A stretch of 64,000 nucleotides of DNA from Niebla homalea (Eukaryota > Ascomycota > Lecanoromycetes > Lecanorales > Ramalinaceae). Position numbers and translations under genes: made by a program. Where the stretch lies: the NCBI GenBank assembly GCA_019925105.1, contig JAHGAU010000015.1, forward strand, positions 1,054,001-1,118,000, written 5' to 3'. This document shows, piece by piece, positions 37,201-48,482 of the stretch. The number at the start of each line of letters is the position of its first letter. The first letter of the stretch is position 1. The notes below the pieces were generated by a model. That model saw only the letters and a list, made by a program, of their open reading frames with translations, was not told the DNA's origin and made no database searches.

Positions 37201-39975
37201 AAATAAACCCCGGATTAAAAGATTAAACGCTTACGGGCCGATAACGGGGGTAAATATATATTTAAAGCCTTTTTAAATTATTTAAAATAATATAAGATTA
37301 TTTTTAAGGTAATAATACGTAAGAACCTTAAATAAAATTCAGTTAATAAAAGGATTAACCGGGAGATTAATAAAAAGATTAAAGTTATATAGGTAATAAA
37401 GGGTATATTTAAAAGTTTTTAACCAAAGCTGGTTTAAACGGTAAATTATATAATTATATAAATACCATATATACGGCTTAAAGGGGTAATATTATATTAA
37501 GCTTAATATAATAAAAAACCGGATATATCTTATATATAGACTTTAAGGTTAATCGTATACGTAAGAACTATAGGTTATTAAGTTAAGCTTAATAATAGGT
37601 TGGAACCGTATATCTTAATGGATTTTAATAAAAAGATTAATAAATATTTTAAGGTAATTAATTTACGGGTAAAACGGTTTAACCTTATAATAAAGAACGT
37701 ATATAATATATATATCGAGGAAAGACGGGTAATACCGTTAAATAATTCAGATCGTAAAAAGTTTATTAATTGAATTTAGGAACTTAAGAAAATAAGAAAA
37801 CCTTAATAGGATTTTAATTTAAAGGAGAAATTTAGGAATTACGGTTTAATTAAAATATTAATTATTATTATAGGCTTTACCTTTACCGAGCGACCTATAT
37901 ATCCGGTTATAATCTTTATTTAACGAATAACTTTATTAAACCCTTTAAGCTTAATAATTAAAGATTTAAAGATTAATTATAATTAAGGGTAAAGGTAATA
38001 AATTGAAAATTTAATTAAAAATAACCCCGGCCTTATATTTCCGGATAAACCATATAATATATTATTCAATTTACTCTTTTTCTCGGCTTTATTAATTTAT
38101 AATAAAAACGAACCGTTATACCTTTTAACTTTAATATCCTTTAAAACGACCCCGGAATTTATTAAACTTAAAACCTATAAAGAAGCCATAATAAATAAGT
38201 ATACCCGGATAAATTAAGAGTTAATAAAAGGTAATAAATATAATTCCCTTAAAAAGAATAATACTTAAGTTTTAATTACGTAAAATTAAATCCCCGCCGG
38301 CATAATAATACTATAAGGATAGTAAGTTTATACCCTTAAACGTAAAGCTAATAATAATGTGATTCGTTATAAAGCCCGGTAAGTAATACGTAGCTTTAAA
38401 TAGCGTAAGGGTATCGACTATAATAAAATATTTACCTTAATAATAAAACCTATAAATTATAAGGTTCTCTTTACTTTTATAACGGTTAATAATTGGGATT
38501 TAAAGCAAATAAACGTTAAAATAACGTTTTTTTACGGTCTTATTAAAAAAAGAAATATACGTAAAATAATTAAAAGGATAAGAAAAGATTAATAAAAACA
38601 ATAAAAAGCTTTATTATAAGCTTAAAAAGGGCCTATATAGACTAAAGTAATTACCGTAATTATAATATAATTATTTCTGGGAGTTTATAGTTATATAGGG
38701 TTTTAAATTTATCTATATAGATTATTACGTATTCCTTTACCCTAAAGCCGGTACGATTATAGCCGTATATATAAATAACGTTTTAATAATTAATTTATTT
38801 AAATAAGGGATTCGGGACTTAAAGGTTATATTTAACTAGGAATTCCGTATATTTAACCTGGGTTTAATAAACTATTATTTAAATATTATTATTATTTAAA
38901 ACCGATAAAACCAAACGATCCGTTTTAACCAAAAAGCCTATATTAAAAGGGTAATATAAGATTACGGCCAGTAAGAAACCTACTTAATATATATACCTAT
39001 ATAAGTTAATTTTAAGCCGGAACTATTACTTAAAGGCTATTAAGTAAAACCAGAGTTTAAATAATAATATTAATTGGCCGTAAGTTTATTAATATATATT
39101 ATACTTAATATATAATTAAATATAGCTTATATAATAATAATTATTAATTAATATTCCGTAAATCCGTTTTATTAATATTAATTATATATAAGGTAAATTA
39201 TATATTATTTACGGACTATTATATATTTTTAATTAATATATAAGGGTAAGCTTAAAGCCCTTAATAAGTATATTAATTCCGATTTTACGGCCGATTTTAT
39301 TTATAGGTTAACTTTAGGCTATATTTTTAACGTAAAGAATATATTAATTTATTAATCCTTAAAAAAGTAACCGATTATAACGTTATTTACCTATAAAGCC
39401 GAGTATACGGGATAAACGTAGGCTATTAAGGAAGCTATCTGATTAAAGGACCTATTAAGGTAAATATAACCCAATAAATCTAAATATATATTTATTATTA
39501 GGATCTATAATAATAATTAAGGGGTTATTATACTAGCCAAAAACCCGGTATATTACGTAAGGATAAAGCATATGGGTATTTAACTACATTAACTACGGGA
39601 ATAACTTAAGGTTAATACCGTTAATCTTAAATATATTTATATTACGGAGTAAGTAATTAACGGGTTAATAAAGGCCTTATTTATTAAAACCTTTATATAG
39701 TTTAAACGGGCGTTAAGCCTTAAAGAGCCATTATATCGATAGTTTAAGGACCGTATACTTATTAACGGTAAACTTAATAATAAACCGGATAATAAATAAT
39801 GGGTAAATAGTAACTATATAAAGGAGTTAATTACTTAATAACCAGGGGAGTTAACCACTTAATAACCAGGGGAGCTACTTAATAAATACGGTAACTGGAC
39901 TCTTATATAAAAGGATATAACGTTAAGGTTATAAAGGAGTTATTTAATAAGTGAGATTTACGGGTTATATATAAA
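34250..39975 (+). pseudogene. Copia B #1 gag-pol remnant
   Basis: Integrase: around 37230-37360 the plus frame reads R-L-R-A-D-N-G-G-K-Y, the central catalytic Asp with the D-N-G-G-E-Y block. It continues through N-S-V-N-K-R-I-N-R, matching the Q-N-G-x-x-E-R-x-N-R region with the second Gln and the catalytic Glu altered. Reverse transcriptase: around 38640-38800, L-Y-x-L-K-Q-like, then Y-I-N-N-V-L-I-I for YVDDxLII. RNase H: around 39380-39650, A-E-Y-T-G, then N-N-Q-G-V-I-I-L-A-K-N-P and R-I-K-H-M-G-I-x-L-H. Stops sit at Gln/Trp positions. Gag is presumed in 35600-36500 (Lys/Asn-rich) without a placed zinc knuckle. Confidence 0.87.
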
Positions 39976-39979
39976 GTTC

Positions 39980-39988
39980 AAAGGGGAG
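39980..39988 (+). promoter_or_regulatory. Copia B #1 polypurine tract
   Basis: AAAGGGGAG lies immediately before the 3' LTR, the expected plus-strand primer. Confidence 0.75.
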
Positions 39989-40150
39989 TATTAAATATAT
40001 AGGATCGCCACTTAAGAGATTACGTAACGCGGATCAGATTAAATAAGGCGGACGTGCTAGACCCAAGTGGGATAGCGGCATATAGCCTTGCACATAGTCT
40101 CACTTTATATATAGTAATAATCAAGCAATTTACACCTCTCAATTTCAACA
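39989..40150 (+). repeat. Copia B #1 3' LTR
   Basis: It starts TATTAAATATATAGGATCGC (decayed) and ends AATTTCAACA, 162 bp, followed by the second TTAAT duplicate. Confidence 0.93.
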
Positions 40151-41562
40151 TTAATACCCTTTATTAAGGTTATATACGTAACGTAATATTACCGATATTA
40201 TATAAGCTATATTAAATTTAATATTATTATAATATATATAAATAAGCCGATAACGGATTAATATTTAAGCCGGAATTGCTTTAAGGCGGTATATTTTTTA
40301 TTAACTAGCTTAAAATGGGTACTTACGTTTATAAGGATAATTATATTATTACCCTTAAAGAGAGGATCGTTATATATATTGAATTAAGTAAGAACCTATT
40401 TAACGTAACTTTCTTAATTAAGAGTTAGGGTTTAATTTTATTAATTACGGGTAATATTTATACTTAAATATTAATTATATAAGCTTAAATCGGATATCTT
40501 AAACTTCTTATTTAATTAAGCCTTTAAGTCAATAATAACCCGTTTATTAATTCCTATTATTAAGATATTATTAATATATATAATAACGATAATATTAATA
40601 TCCGGGTTTAAGAATACGTTATAATCTTTATTAATATAACGGTAACTAAGTTTCTTAAAAAATATAAAAAGGTATTAATATTAAATCCGGGATAATTATT
40701 TAAGTTTATAAAAAGCTTTATTTAATAAATAAATACGACTTAAGTTATTATTAAAGTTTATTAATTAATAAATATAGATTTTTTTAAAAACGTTATTATA
40801 AAGGAATATTATTTTAACGTTTATTTACTTAATCTCCAGGTTATATATAGCCGTTATAATAAAGAAAACCTTATAACTTATAGGCTTAATAATTATTATA
40901 AAAGTATTGAAGAAGTTTAAGCCTTCCTTTTATTAAAATCTACAGATTACCCACCTGGCCTTATACCGGGTAATATTACCGTCTAGTCTACGTTTATACT
41001 TATAGATTTACTTATTATTTAGTACGTTAATACCGGGAGGTAAATTTACTAGGATTTAGGTTTTATTCTTCTTTAAGGACTCGACTTTATCTTCTATAAC
41101 GAACTTTTACTTTACCTTATAATATACGTCCTTTACGGCTTATATATAAATTGTAGGCTCGGTATAATCCGTAAGGATCGTAATTATAAAATATATAAGC
41201 GTTAATTAAAAGCCGGCGGCTTAATAATTAAAATCCCGGTTACGCTGGTAACTTAAGGGTTATATTTTAACTACGTAAGCTTAAGTAAATAAATTTAAAG
41301 ATTTAATAAATTCTCTTAAAAACGGATAATAATATAAAATTAAATTATAGGGATTAAGTAAACCTAAGTCTGAGTTTATAGGGATATATATACCCGGAGA
41401 TTCCTTTATAATATTATTATTAAGGGTAAATAAGGATAATATAAATAAGTTTTTTTTATTAATGTTTTCTTTAATAATTATAGGTTTTAAGGTTATACGG
41501 GGCTTAAGTTACTTATTAAATATAAGTTTAATTATATCCTTAATAATAATATTATCGGTTTT

Positions 41563-41737
41563 TGTCAGGGTGATAACCACTCGGCCACCAAGGCAAAAGT
41601 AGCTATCCGGGGTAGGTAATAGCGCTTAGGGGTAAGCCGCTATTACCATATATGAGAAGGTAGTCTACCCGGGGGATCACCCCCAGGGGTAGGCCCTACC
41701 CCGGAGCCCTTGCTCCAGGGTAGGTACTGCTATAACA
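41563..41737. mobile_element. 175-bp hairpin-rich repeat, copy 2
   Basis: It differs from 12287-12461 at one base by eye (GCTATAACA against GCCATAACA) and is free of RIP. It lies exactly where Copia A #2 lacks 2.9 kb: left flank equals copy #1 near 5460, right flank equals copy #1 near 2130. The 5-bp flanks are GTTTT and GTTTC, a possible duplication with one C-to-T change, but the different source positions make chance likely. Recombination between two inserted copies, with loss of the DNA between, would explain both the single remaining copy and the deletion. Confidence 0.78.
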
Positions 41738-42520
41738 GTTTCTTAATCTTAAAAGATTATCTAAAGCGTAAAGCTTATAGAGTATATATAATACACTAAG
41801 TAAAAGAACGTTATTTAAGGATGAATAATTTAATTACGGGCTAAAATAATGGAACGTATAGATTAAGATAATCTATATATTCTCAATAATAGTAAAAATC
41901 TTAATAAAAAGCCTTTAAAAATAAAGTTATAATTAATTTAAACCTTAATAATTTTAATAAAGAGGAAAGAGCCTTAAAAGTAGATATTTTACTTCTCTTT
42001 ATACTTAAACTTTAATACGGTAGTTAAGATAAACTTTAATATAAGGCTGGAATAATAATAGCTTAAATTAAATAATTAGTTTAATTAAAAGGTTAAATAT
42101 ATACGATAGTAGGCTTTATAAACCGCTTTAATCGCCTTAATAGTAAATAAACGTTTCTTTTTATTCTTTAAGGGTATTAACGCATTTATTAAGGATCCGC
42201 CGATTTAACGGTTTTACAGGTGCTATTATACCCTTATAGCGTACGCGTAGATCGGTATATAGGGCTATTATACCTTACGGTCTATATATAGATAATGGTT
42301 TTTAGGCTGGGTAACGTCCTAGCCTTCTTATTTTCCGTTTTAGCCTCCTTATTTTCAGGTAATTAAGGCTTAAATCGATAAGATTATTAAATAACTATAG
42401 TAGTTATAATAATAATAAGAGCCGTTACGATATTAATAGAGCGATAATACGGTTCTTAAGGTATTTAAGCTATCGTTATTAAAGCTTACTGATTATTAAA
42501 CGCAATAATAAGCATATAAG

Positions 42521-42534
42521 CCGGGCTTATAACC
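42521..42534 (-). promoter_or_regulatory. Copia A #2 primer-binding site
   Basis: Minus-strand GGTTATAAGCCCGG abuts the 5' LTR (42535-42676). It is the best-preserved Copia A copy of the half-tRNA primer site. Confidence 0.8.
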
Positions 42535-42676
42535 TGTTAAAATAATAGGGTATAACTTACTTAATTAAGTAAGTATTATATAAGGTATTAAGCGATATCT
42601 ATCTATAAGAAGTCCAGGAAATAGATTAGCCCTCTTTTGGTAATAGCCGAGATCTTTGCCTTCTGCACTTCTGACA
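42535..42676 (-). repeat. Copia A #2 5' LTR
   Basis: Plus-strand text runs TGTTAAAATAATAGGGTATA... to ...GCACTTCTGACA, 142 bp including the 4-bp insertion shared with 33138-33279. Confidence 0.92.
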
Positions 42677-43383
42677 ATATACGAGTCTAGCTACTTTGAG
42701 CTAATTTCGGCGTTCCATAATGCTGGTAACTAAGTTATAATTATCTTAATATTTATACTTATTTTAAACTTATCGTTTTAATTTTAAAAGGGAAAAGGAA
42801 ACCATAATCGGCTAATTTAACCCTAATTTACCCTAGATATTAACCTGATTTAAATAAAAACCTTTTTTTTATAATTATTTACCTTAATATTATAATTAAG
42901 TTTTTACGTTAACCCGATTAAGATTAATAATTACCTTAAATCCTTAATTTATTAATTCCGCTGAAAATCCTTTATTTTTTAACGTTATAATCCGTGGTAA
43001 GAATTTAATAATAATATTAAGTTTAATCGGGGGGAGGCGGTTTTAATTATATAACTTTATTTCTTTTAATGCTTTAACTTTATTTTAAGTACTTTATTAT
43101 ATAACTTTTCGGATTAACCTTATTTAATCCTAACTTTAATTTTTTAACGTTAAATCCCCGTAACCTTTTTTTATTGGCCTTATATGGCAATTAAGCTTAT
43201 TTAGGGTTAATTACGGGTACCGGTGAATCGTTAAATATTTATTATTGCTTTATCCATATTAACCACGTAACTTACCGGATAAGGTTTAAGGGCTCTTAGC
43301 GAAATCGTCCCCCACCCTTAAAATGTTCGTCTTCTGCACTCAAAAATGCCATTCCGCCACGCTCGCCCCCCGGTTATTAATTT

Positions 43384-44023
43384 AGTTTATTAAAGTTACC
43401 CTGAATCCAATAATGTTACCGGCCCTTAAGGATAAGGATATCGTATAAAACTACGTTCTTCTTACTTAGCCTGAATACGATACCGGGGCCTTTACCCTTA
43501 TTACGGTGATTTTTTATAATAATTAAGGAGCGATTATACTGGTTAAAGACCTTATAAATTACTTAAAGATAAAGTATATATATATTAAATACTACTTTTT
43601 CCGGGAGTATATGGTTAATAAATAGGGGAGCTTATATACTGTTTTACCGGTAATATAGTAGTGGATAGCCTAATAAAGCTGTTATTAAGGGACGTTTTTT
43701 AAAAATTCAGAAATTATTTAAGATTAGAATAATTATACCTTTAGAGTTTAAGATATACCCCTTACTATTAAAGTTAAGATGGATATACCTATTACTGCGG
43801 TAATACGGGTTAATAGGAGCTTTTACTCCTTATTTAATAGGTAATACGGTATTATAATATGATAAAGCTACTGATTAAGTAAGAATATCAGAAGCATAGA
43901 AGGCAGAGACCTTAGCTATTACTAAAAGGGGACTAGCCTACTTCCTGGACTTCTCATAGATAGATATCGCTCAGCACCTTACATAGAACTTAACTAAGCA
44001 AGTTACACCCTACCATTTAAACA
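43384..44023 (+). mobile_element. Copia A #3, RNase H part and 3' LTR
   Basis: This continues 32600-33111 after the SINE insertion. RNase H is well readable at 43500-43740: D-N-x-G-A-I-x-L-x-K-D-x-x-N-x-x-K-x-K, then F-x-R-E-Y-M-V-N-K and V-V-D-S-L-I-K-L-L-L-R-D. The 3' LTR spans 43886-44023 (TATCAGAAGC to TTTAAACA). The element ends directly against Copia B #2 internal sequence, so it probably inserted into it and later lost its 5' part. Confidence 0.87.
43886..44023 (+). repeat. Copia A #3 3' LTR
   Basis: A 138-bp LTR with the CTCATAGATAGATATCGCTC block intact. The next base (44024) is Copia B sequence. Confidence 0.9.
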
Positions 44024-45648
44024 GAATATAGGATTAAATAACAATTAATAACCTTTAAAAGTTAAAGGAGAGAAATACCCTTAAGGTATATATAGCCTTA
44101 AAGAACCGTTACGGTATTCATATTAAGTATTTAATTAATATTATAAAAAGCCTAAATATAATCTAAAAACGACTTAAAGATTAATATAAATTATAAGGGT
44201 CCGGGCTATATACGGAGTTTATATAAGAGCTTATAAGTTTATAAAAAACCCCGGATACAATAATTAATAAATATAATAACCGTTATTAAAAAGTCTATAT
44301 TAAGATTAAAGCAATTAATAACTCTTTAATTATCCCGGATTATTTTATTATTTAAATATTTTTAAATAAATTAAAGAAATTATAATAAACATAATACTTA
44401 ATACTTACTTAAATAGCTATATAATAAGGCCCGGGTACCCTTAAATTTCACGATATTATATAAAGGGCCGTAATAAAAAGGCTTAAACGGTTATTTAATA
44501 ATTAAATATCTTAATATAAACCTATAAGGATACGTTAAAGGGTTATAATAAAAGGACCTTTAATAAAACCCGGGAAAAGCTTATTTATTAATATTATACT
44601 TAAAAAGGGCGTAATAATAAGTATATTAAAGATAAATATTAAAATTTTTACCTTAAAAAATTTTTATAAAGTTCCGTATTAAAAAGCTTAAGATTATTGA
44701 AGAAATTATTATATTTATAAATTTTTTAGTAATAAACTTTTACTTATTAACATATATATAAGAATTAATAATAATAATATTAATTACCTTAATAAATTTA
44801 TAGAAGTTAATAATCCTTAATAATAATTATAGTTAATATATTTTTTATTAAAAAAATTTCTTTTAAAGGGAGTTAAAACCTTATTAATTTTCGTTTTTAG
44901 GGCCCGGGTTAATAAGAACGAGTTATATAAGGGGTATAAATATTATTTATATAATATGTAGGGTAAATAATAAGGCCATTAAGGTAAAATTTATAAATAT
45001 AATATATTCCTTAATAAACTTAATTAATTTTATATTTAAGATATAACTTTCAGATTATAAAGCGTAACTTAATATAACGTAAACGGTCCGGATGGTAACG
45101 TATAATTAAAAAAAGCTTATTTATAATAAATAAAACGGTTTATTTATAATCGATTTATAAGAACTTACCCTTATTATAACGGTATTTAACGTATTTCCGG
45201 TTATATTTACTTAATGTATATATATAAGTTACTTTAAAGTTCAGAAATTACTTTAATTAACGGACGTATTAATTAAGATAAATCTTAAACGTAAACGTTA
45301 TAATAATAATAAAATTAAAAACGTTTATTATACGTATTATATTATTAAACGGTTATACTTTTAATTATATAAGGGATACTTTAAACTTATAAAAAACCCG
45401 TTAAAGCTTATTTATATAGACTTTTTAAAGATAGTTAATCCTTAATAATATGATAAAATAACGTATTATATAACCTTCCGTAATAATAAAACTATAATAT
45501 TAAAGGTTTATCCGTTAATATATAAATCGGACGTAATTTAACGGTTTAAGGAATTTAAAATTAAATATAAATAACCCCCGGATTAAAAAATTAAACGCCT
45601 TTAGGCCGACGGCGGAAATAAATATACGTTTAAAGTTTTTTTAAATTA
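44024..45648 (+). pseudogene. Copia B #2 gag and integrase start
   Basis: Matches Copia B #1 from about 35652 to 37276. The integrase core is readable at 45600-45645 (A-D-G-G-N-K-Y-T-F-K-V-F for the D-N-G-G-x-Y block). The frame is cut by the TA-flanked insertion just downstream, within the integrase. Confidence 0.8.
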
Positions 45649-45900
45649 CCTTACCGAAGCCCATAGAGTAGAAAACACCGAGTTAACGCCGCTTTAACGC
45701 CTGAAGCCGCTCCAAAATATAAGCGCCTTAAACTCCCTTTTTTTTATAACGCGCAGTTAAAGTTACGTTATCGTATTAACCGCGTAATATAAAAAGTGGT
45801 ATTAAAGTTATATTAACGCCGAGTTAACGCCGAACTAATATTAAGTTAACGTAACTTTAAAGCCGCTTTAAAAGCTTTTAAAATTAAGGTTAAGGTTTAA
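45649..45900. repeat. Left arm: tiled GCCGCTTTAA repeats
   Basis: Contains ACCGAGTTAACGCCGCTTTA, TTAACGCCGAGTTAACGCCG and TTTAAAGCCGCTTTAAAAGC. The words are near-palindromic (TTAAAGCGGCTTTAA type) and have escaped RIP. Confidence 0.75.
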
Positions 45901-47639
45901 GGCTAAGCTAGGATTTAAAGGTAAATTTAATAAACTTAATACGGATACTATATTTAAAGCTTTAAATACTGGGTATTTTTTAACTTATTAATTAACTATT
46001 AATATAATTCTATATAATTCTACTTATTATTTATAATAAAATATATCCTAGAAGTTAAAGATTATATATATAATATAAGGAAATAATCAATAATATATAC
46101 GACGCGTTATAATTATTATATATAAATATTTTATTATTTAATTTACGTATAATACGTTAAAATGAAGGGTATTATAATATATAAATATATAGTTATTAAA
46201 CGTATTTATTATTAATATAGGTATTAAGGAGCTTAAGAAAGTATAAGTAACCTCCAGATACGTTATATAATAGCCTTTTTATTTAAACTATATCCGTTAC
46301 GTTAATATAGTCGTAAATTAACGTTAAGTCCTCCGTTACCCCGTTAGCTTTCATCCTTATAATACTTAAAACCCTTTTTCCCCATTCTGTTCTCCGACTT
46401 TATCTTTTATTATTAAACCGTATATTATTCCGCTTATTATTAACTTTATATTCCTCGTTTATTATTTACCCTCTTTAATATTATTTAATATAAGATTATA
46501 TTATAGGTATCCGTTATACGTTATTTATAATCCTTTAATGCCTTAAAACGGTAAAGACGCGTTTATTTATTATTAATAAATTAATTAAAAGTATAGCGGT
46601 AAACGGCTAAAAACGTAATCCTAATCGTTCCGTAATTTAACGTTAAAGCCTTATATTTACCTGAATAATATTAACTTTATATTAAGTATTATATTTAAAG
46701 ACGCTTATTAATATTTATTAATTAAATCATCTATTTTCTAATTAATTATTTTTTCGTTTTTTTCCCTTTAATCAATTATAATCAAGATTCAATATATATT
46801 ACTTAATTACCTTATTAACTTAATAGTCTTCCCTATTTATTAATAATATCTTTTTTATTTATGCGTTTTAAGCTTTATATTATCCTTTTTTTACTATAAT
46901 TTTCTTAATAAAAAGGTTAATATTTTATACTTATTTATATATAAATCTCTCGTTTTATTAACTTTATTAATTATATATATATATTGTATTACTTGGTATT
47001 CATTTATACCCTATAATTAACTAATACGATTATAATAGGTACCCTTATAGTAATTTAGAAAGCCCAAATAAATTCCGAATACCGTAATTATTTAATCTAT
47101 CGGTTTAATATAAACGGAATTTACTTATAAATAGGACGTTACCGTTAATATAATTTATTTTCAGAAAATTAATTTACGTTTACGTCCTCTTTATAATTAA
47201 TAGATATTCTTTATAATATAATACCGGCTTATCCTTAACTTTAAAATCCCTTATATTAAGATTTTTCGTTAATATAATTTCTATAGTATCTTAATATTAA
47301 TATAAAATTTACGTTTATTAATATAATTTTTTTTATTATTATTTTAATATTTTAAGAAACGTTAATTACGGGTTTTTGTAGATTTTATAATATTTTAAAG
47401 TTATTAATTTTAAAATTTTTATAATATATAATATAATAAGTTAATAACCGATAACGATTTTTAAATCTTTATAATATATAACGTAATAAGTCTTTTTTTA
47501 TTACTTTTTTATATCGTATTTAATAATCCCTTTTTTCTTTAATTTTTAATTATACATAATTTATTATTTTATTTTTAATTTATTTCCGGTATATTCTTAA
47601 TTTAATATTTTATAAGTACCGGTTTTTTATAATCTTTAA
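45901..47639. other. Unassigned DNA inside the TA-flanked insertion
   Basis: AT-rich with moderate decay. Stretches near 46340-46420 keep pyrimidine-rich, less mutated sequence. No family recognised and no convincing frame. Confidence 0.35.
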
Positions 47640-47935
47640 CGTTTTAAGTGCCTCGGAGGTCCTCTGGGGATTTTCGGTAAGTCTTTTTTTTTAACCCCCG
47701 TAATCTTTTTTGGCATTTCCTACTTTTTTCTTTCGGCTTTCTATATCTTTTATGTCTTTTTTTTGATATTTTTATATCTTTTTTTAATATTTCTGCTTAT
47801 TTTTTAAATGTTTTCTGCTTCTTTTTTTTGGGGGGTAAAGGGGGTTTCTGCTTCTTTTTTTATTATATCTTGCTTTTCTTTTTTAATATTTTTTATTTCT
47901 TTTTTTTTCGTTATCTTTTACTTTATTATTAATAT
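47640..47935 (-). pseudogene. Pyrimidine-rich, unmutated stretch; possible Lys-rich coding remnant on the minus strand
   Basis: Long T/C runs on the plus strand (CTTCTTTTTTTTGGGGGGTA near 47818). The minus strand would read as Lys/Glu/Ile-rich low complexity. One minus frame (about 47760-47480) carries D-I-K-D-I-E-S-R-K-K-K-V-G-N-A-K-K-D-Y-G and then L-T-E-N-P-Q-R-T-S-E-A-L-K-T-L-K, with only Gln-type stops after it. A different frame also stays open here, so coding is unproven. No family recognised. Confidence 0.35.
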
Positions 47936-48074
47936 TTTCGTGCCGGCGTAATCTTTTAAGGCTTATTTATAATCGTAATTTCGTCGGTATAATTTTAAGG
48001 TATAATTCTTTAAGTTATCGTAATATTAACGACGCGGTTTAAATAAGGAAAATACCTTTTAGGAGTAATTCTTG

Positions 48075-48482
48075 ATTACGATTTTATCGGCGTAAGTTTA
48101 AATACCCAGTCTTCGGATTATTCTAATTTAATTATCGTAATCTCAAAAGTCAAGATTTTATTATCGTAATTTTAAAAGTTGAAATTCTGTTATCGTAATC
48201 CCGGGTCGAGATTTTATCGTCGTAATATTTATTAAATAATTATTATAATTTTAAGGGATAAAATCTATCGTCGTAATCTTAAGGGTCGCAATTCTATCAT
48301 TATAATCATGGGTCGAGATTTTATCGTTATAATATTCATTGGATAATTATCGCAATCTTAAGGGTCGAAATCTATTATCGTAATCTTAAGGGTCGTAATT
48401 CTGTCGTCGTAATTATGGGTCGAAATCCTATCGTTATAATCTTAAGAGCCGAAATTCTGTTATCGTAGTTATAGGTTGAAAC
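48075..48482. repeat. Degenerate ~29-30-bp minisatellite
   Basis: About a dozen diverged units of the form ATCGTAATCTTAAGGGTCG + AAATTCTGTT. CG is kept while other positions vary by transition. The array is partly protected from RIP compared with its flanks. Confidence 0.85.

Larger units (their letters stand above)
34071..40150 (+). mobile_element. Copia B #1: complete Ty1/copia retrotransposon, inactivated
   Basis: A 6080-bp element with 162-bp LTRs (34071-34232 and 39989-40150) and the 5-bp duplication TTAAT (34066-34070 and 40151-40155). The empty site is intact in Copia A #4 near 62263. It has the same half-tRNA primer site as Copia A but unrelated LTRs. Plus-strand pol order is integrase, reverse transcriptase, RNase H, as in Ty1/copia. 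A second copy is at 44024-61313. It is RIP-mutated, though the LTRs keep fairly high G+C. Confidence 0.94.
33290..42520 (-). pseudogene. Copia A #2 gag-pol remnant, interrupted
   Basis: Pieces on the minus strand are 42520-41738 (gag region), 41562-40156 and 34070-33290 (RT end and RNase H). The RNase H D-N-Q-G-A-I-like block lies around 33660-33625. The central part (integrase and much of RT) is lost in the deletion at 41563-41737. It is broken by RIP stops and by two nested elements. Confidence 0.75.
33138..42676 (-). mobile_element. Copia A #2: LTR-bounded copy with nested Copia B and a 2.9-kb deletion
   Basis: The LTRs at 33138-33279 and 42535-42676 flank the element, with the 5-bp duplication ATATA at 33133-33137 and 42677-42681. 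Both LTRs share a 4-bp insertion (TTAAGTAAGTA against TTAAGTA) that copies #1, #3 and #4 lack, so they belong to one insertion event. RNase H lies next to the left LTR on the minus strand (33290-33700), as in copy #1. Copia B #1 interrupts it at 34071-40150. The remainder is about 2.9 kb shorter than copy #1; the gap corresponds to copy #1 positions 2130-5460 and coincides with the 175-bp repeat at 41563. Confidence 0.92.
33112..43370 (-). mobile_element. SINE-like non-autonomous retroelement sharing the LINE 3' tail, split by Copia A #2
   Basis: The outer boundaries are set by perfect 13-bp duplicates CGGTTATTAATTT (33099-33111 and 43371-43383), and the uninterrupted site is seen in Copia A #1 at about 7120. 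On the minus strand the element runs from 43370 to 42677, then 33137 to 33112, about 715 bp. Its last ~35 bp plus (AATC)n match the 3' end of the LINE: GAGTCTAGCT, then GCTAATTTCGGCGTTCC, against 13305-13336. The 5' end GGGGGCGAGCGTGGCGG does not match the LINE 5' end. It holds TGGCGGAATGG, a perfect A-box consensus; the B box is weak at best. This fits a SINE mobilised by its partner LINE. Alternatives are a LINE deletion derivative or a chimeric retrogene. Confidence 0.7.

Noticed and set aside
41558..41742. Simple insertion of the 175-bp repeat with a GTTTC/GTTTT duplication
   Set aside because: The two flanks come from Copia A positions about 2.9 kb apart, so the near-match is likely coincidental.
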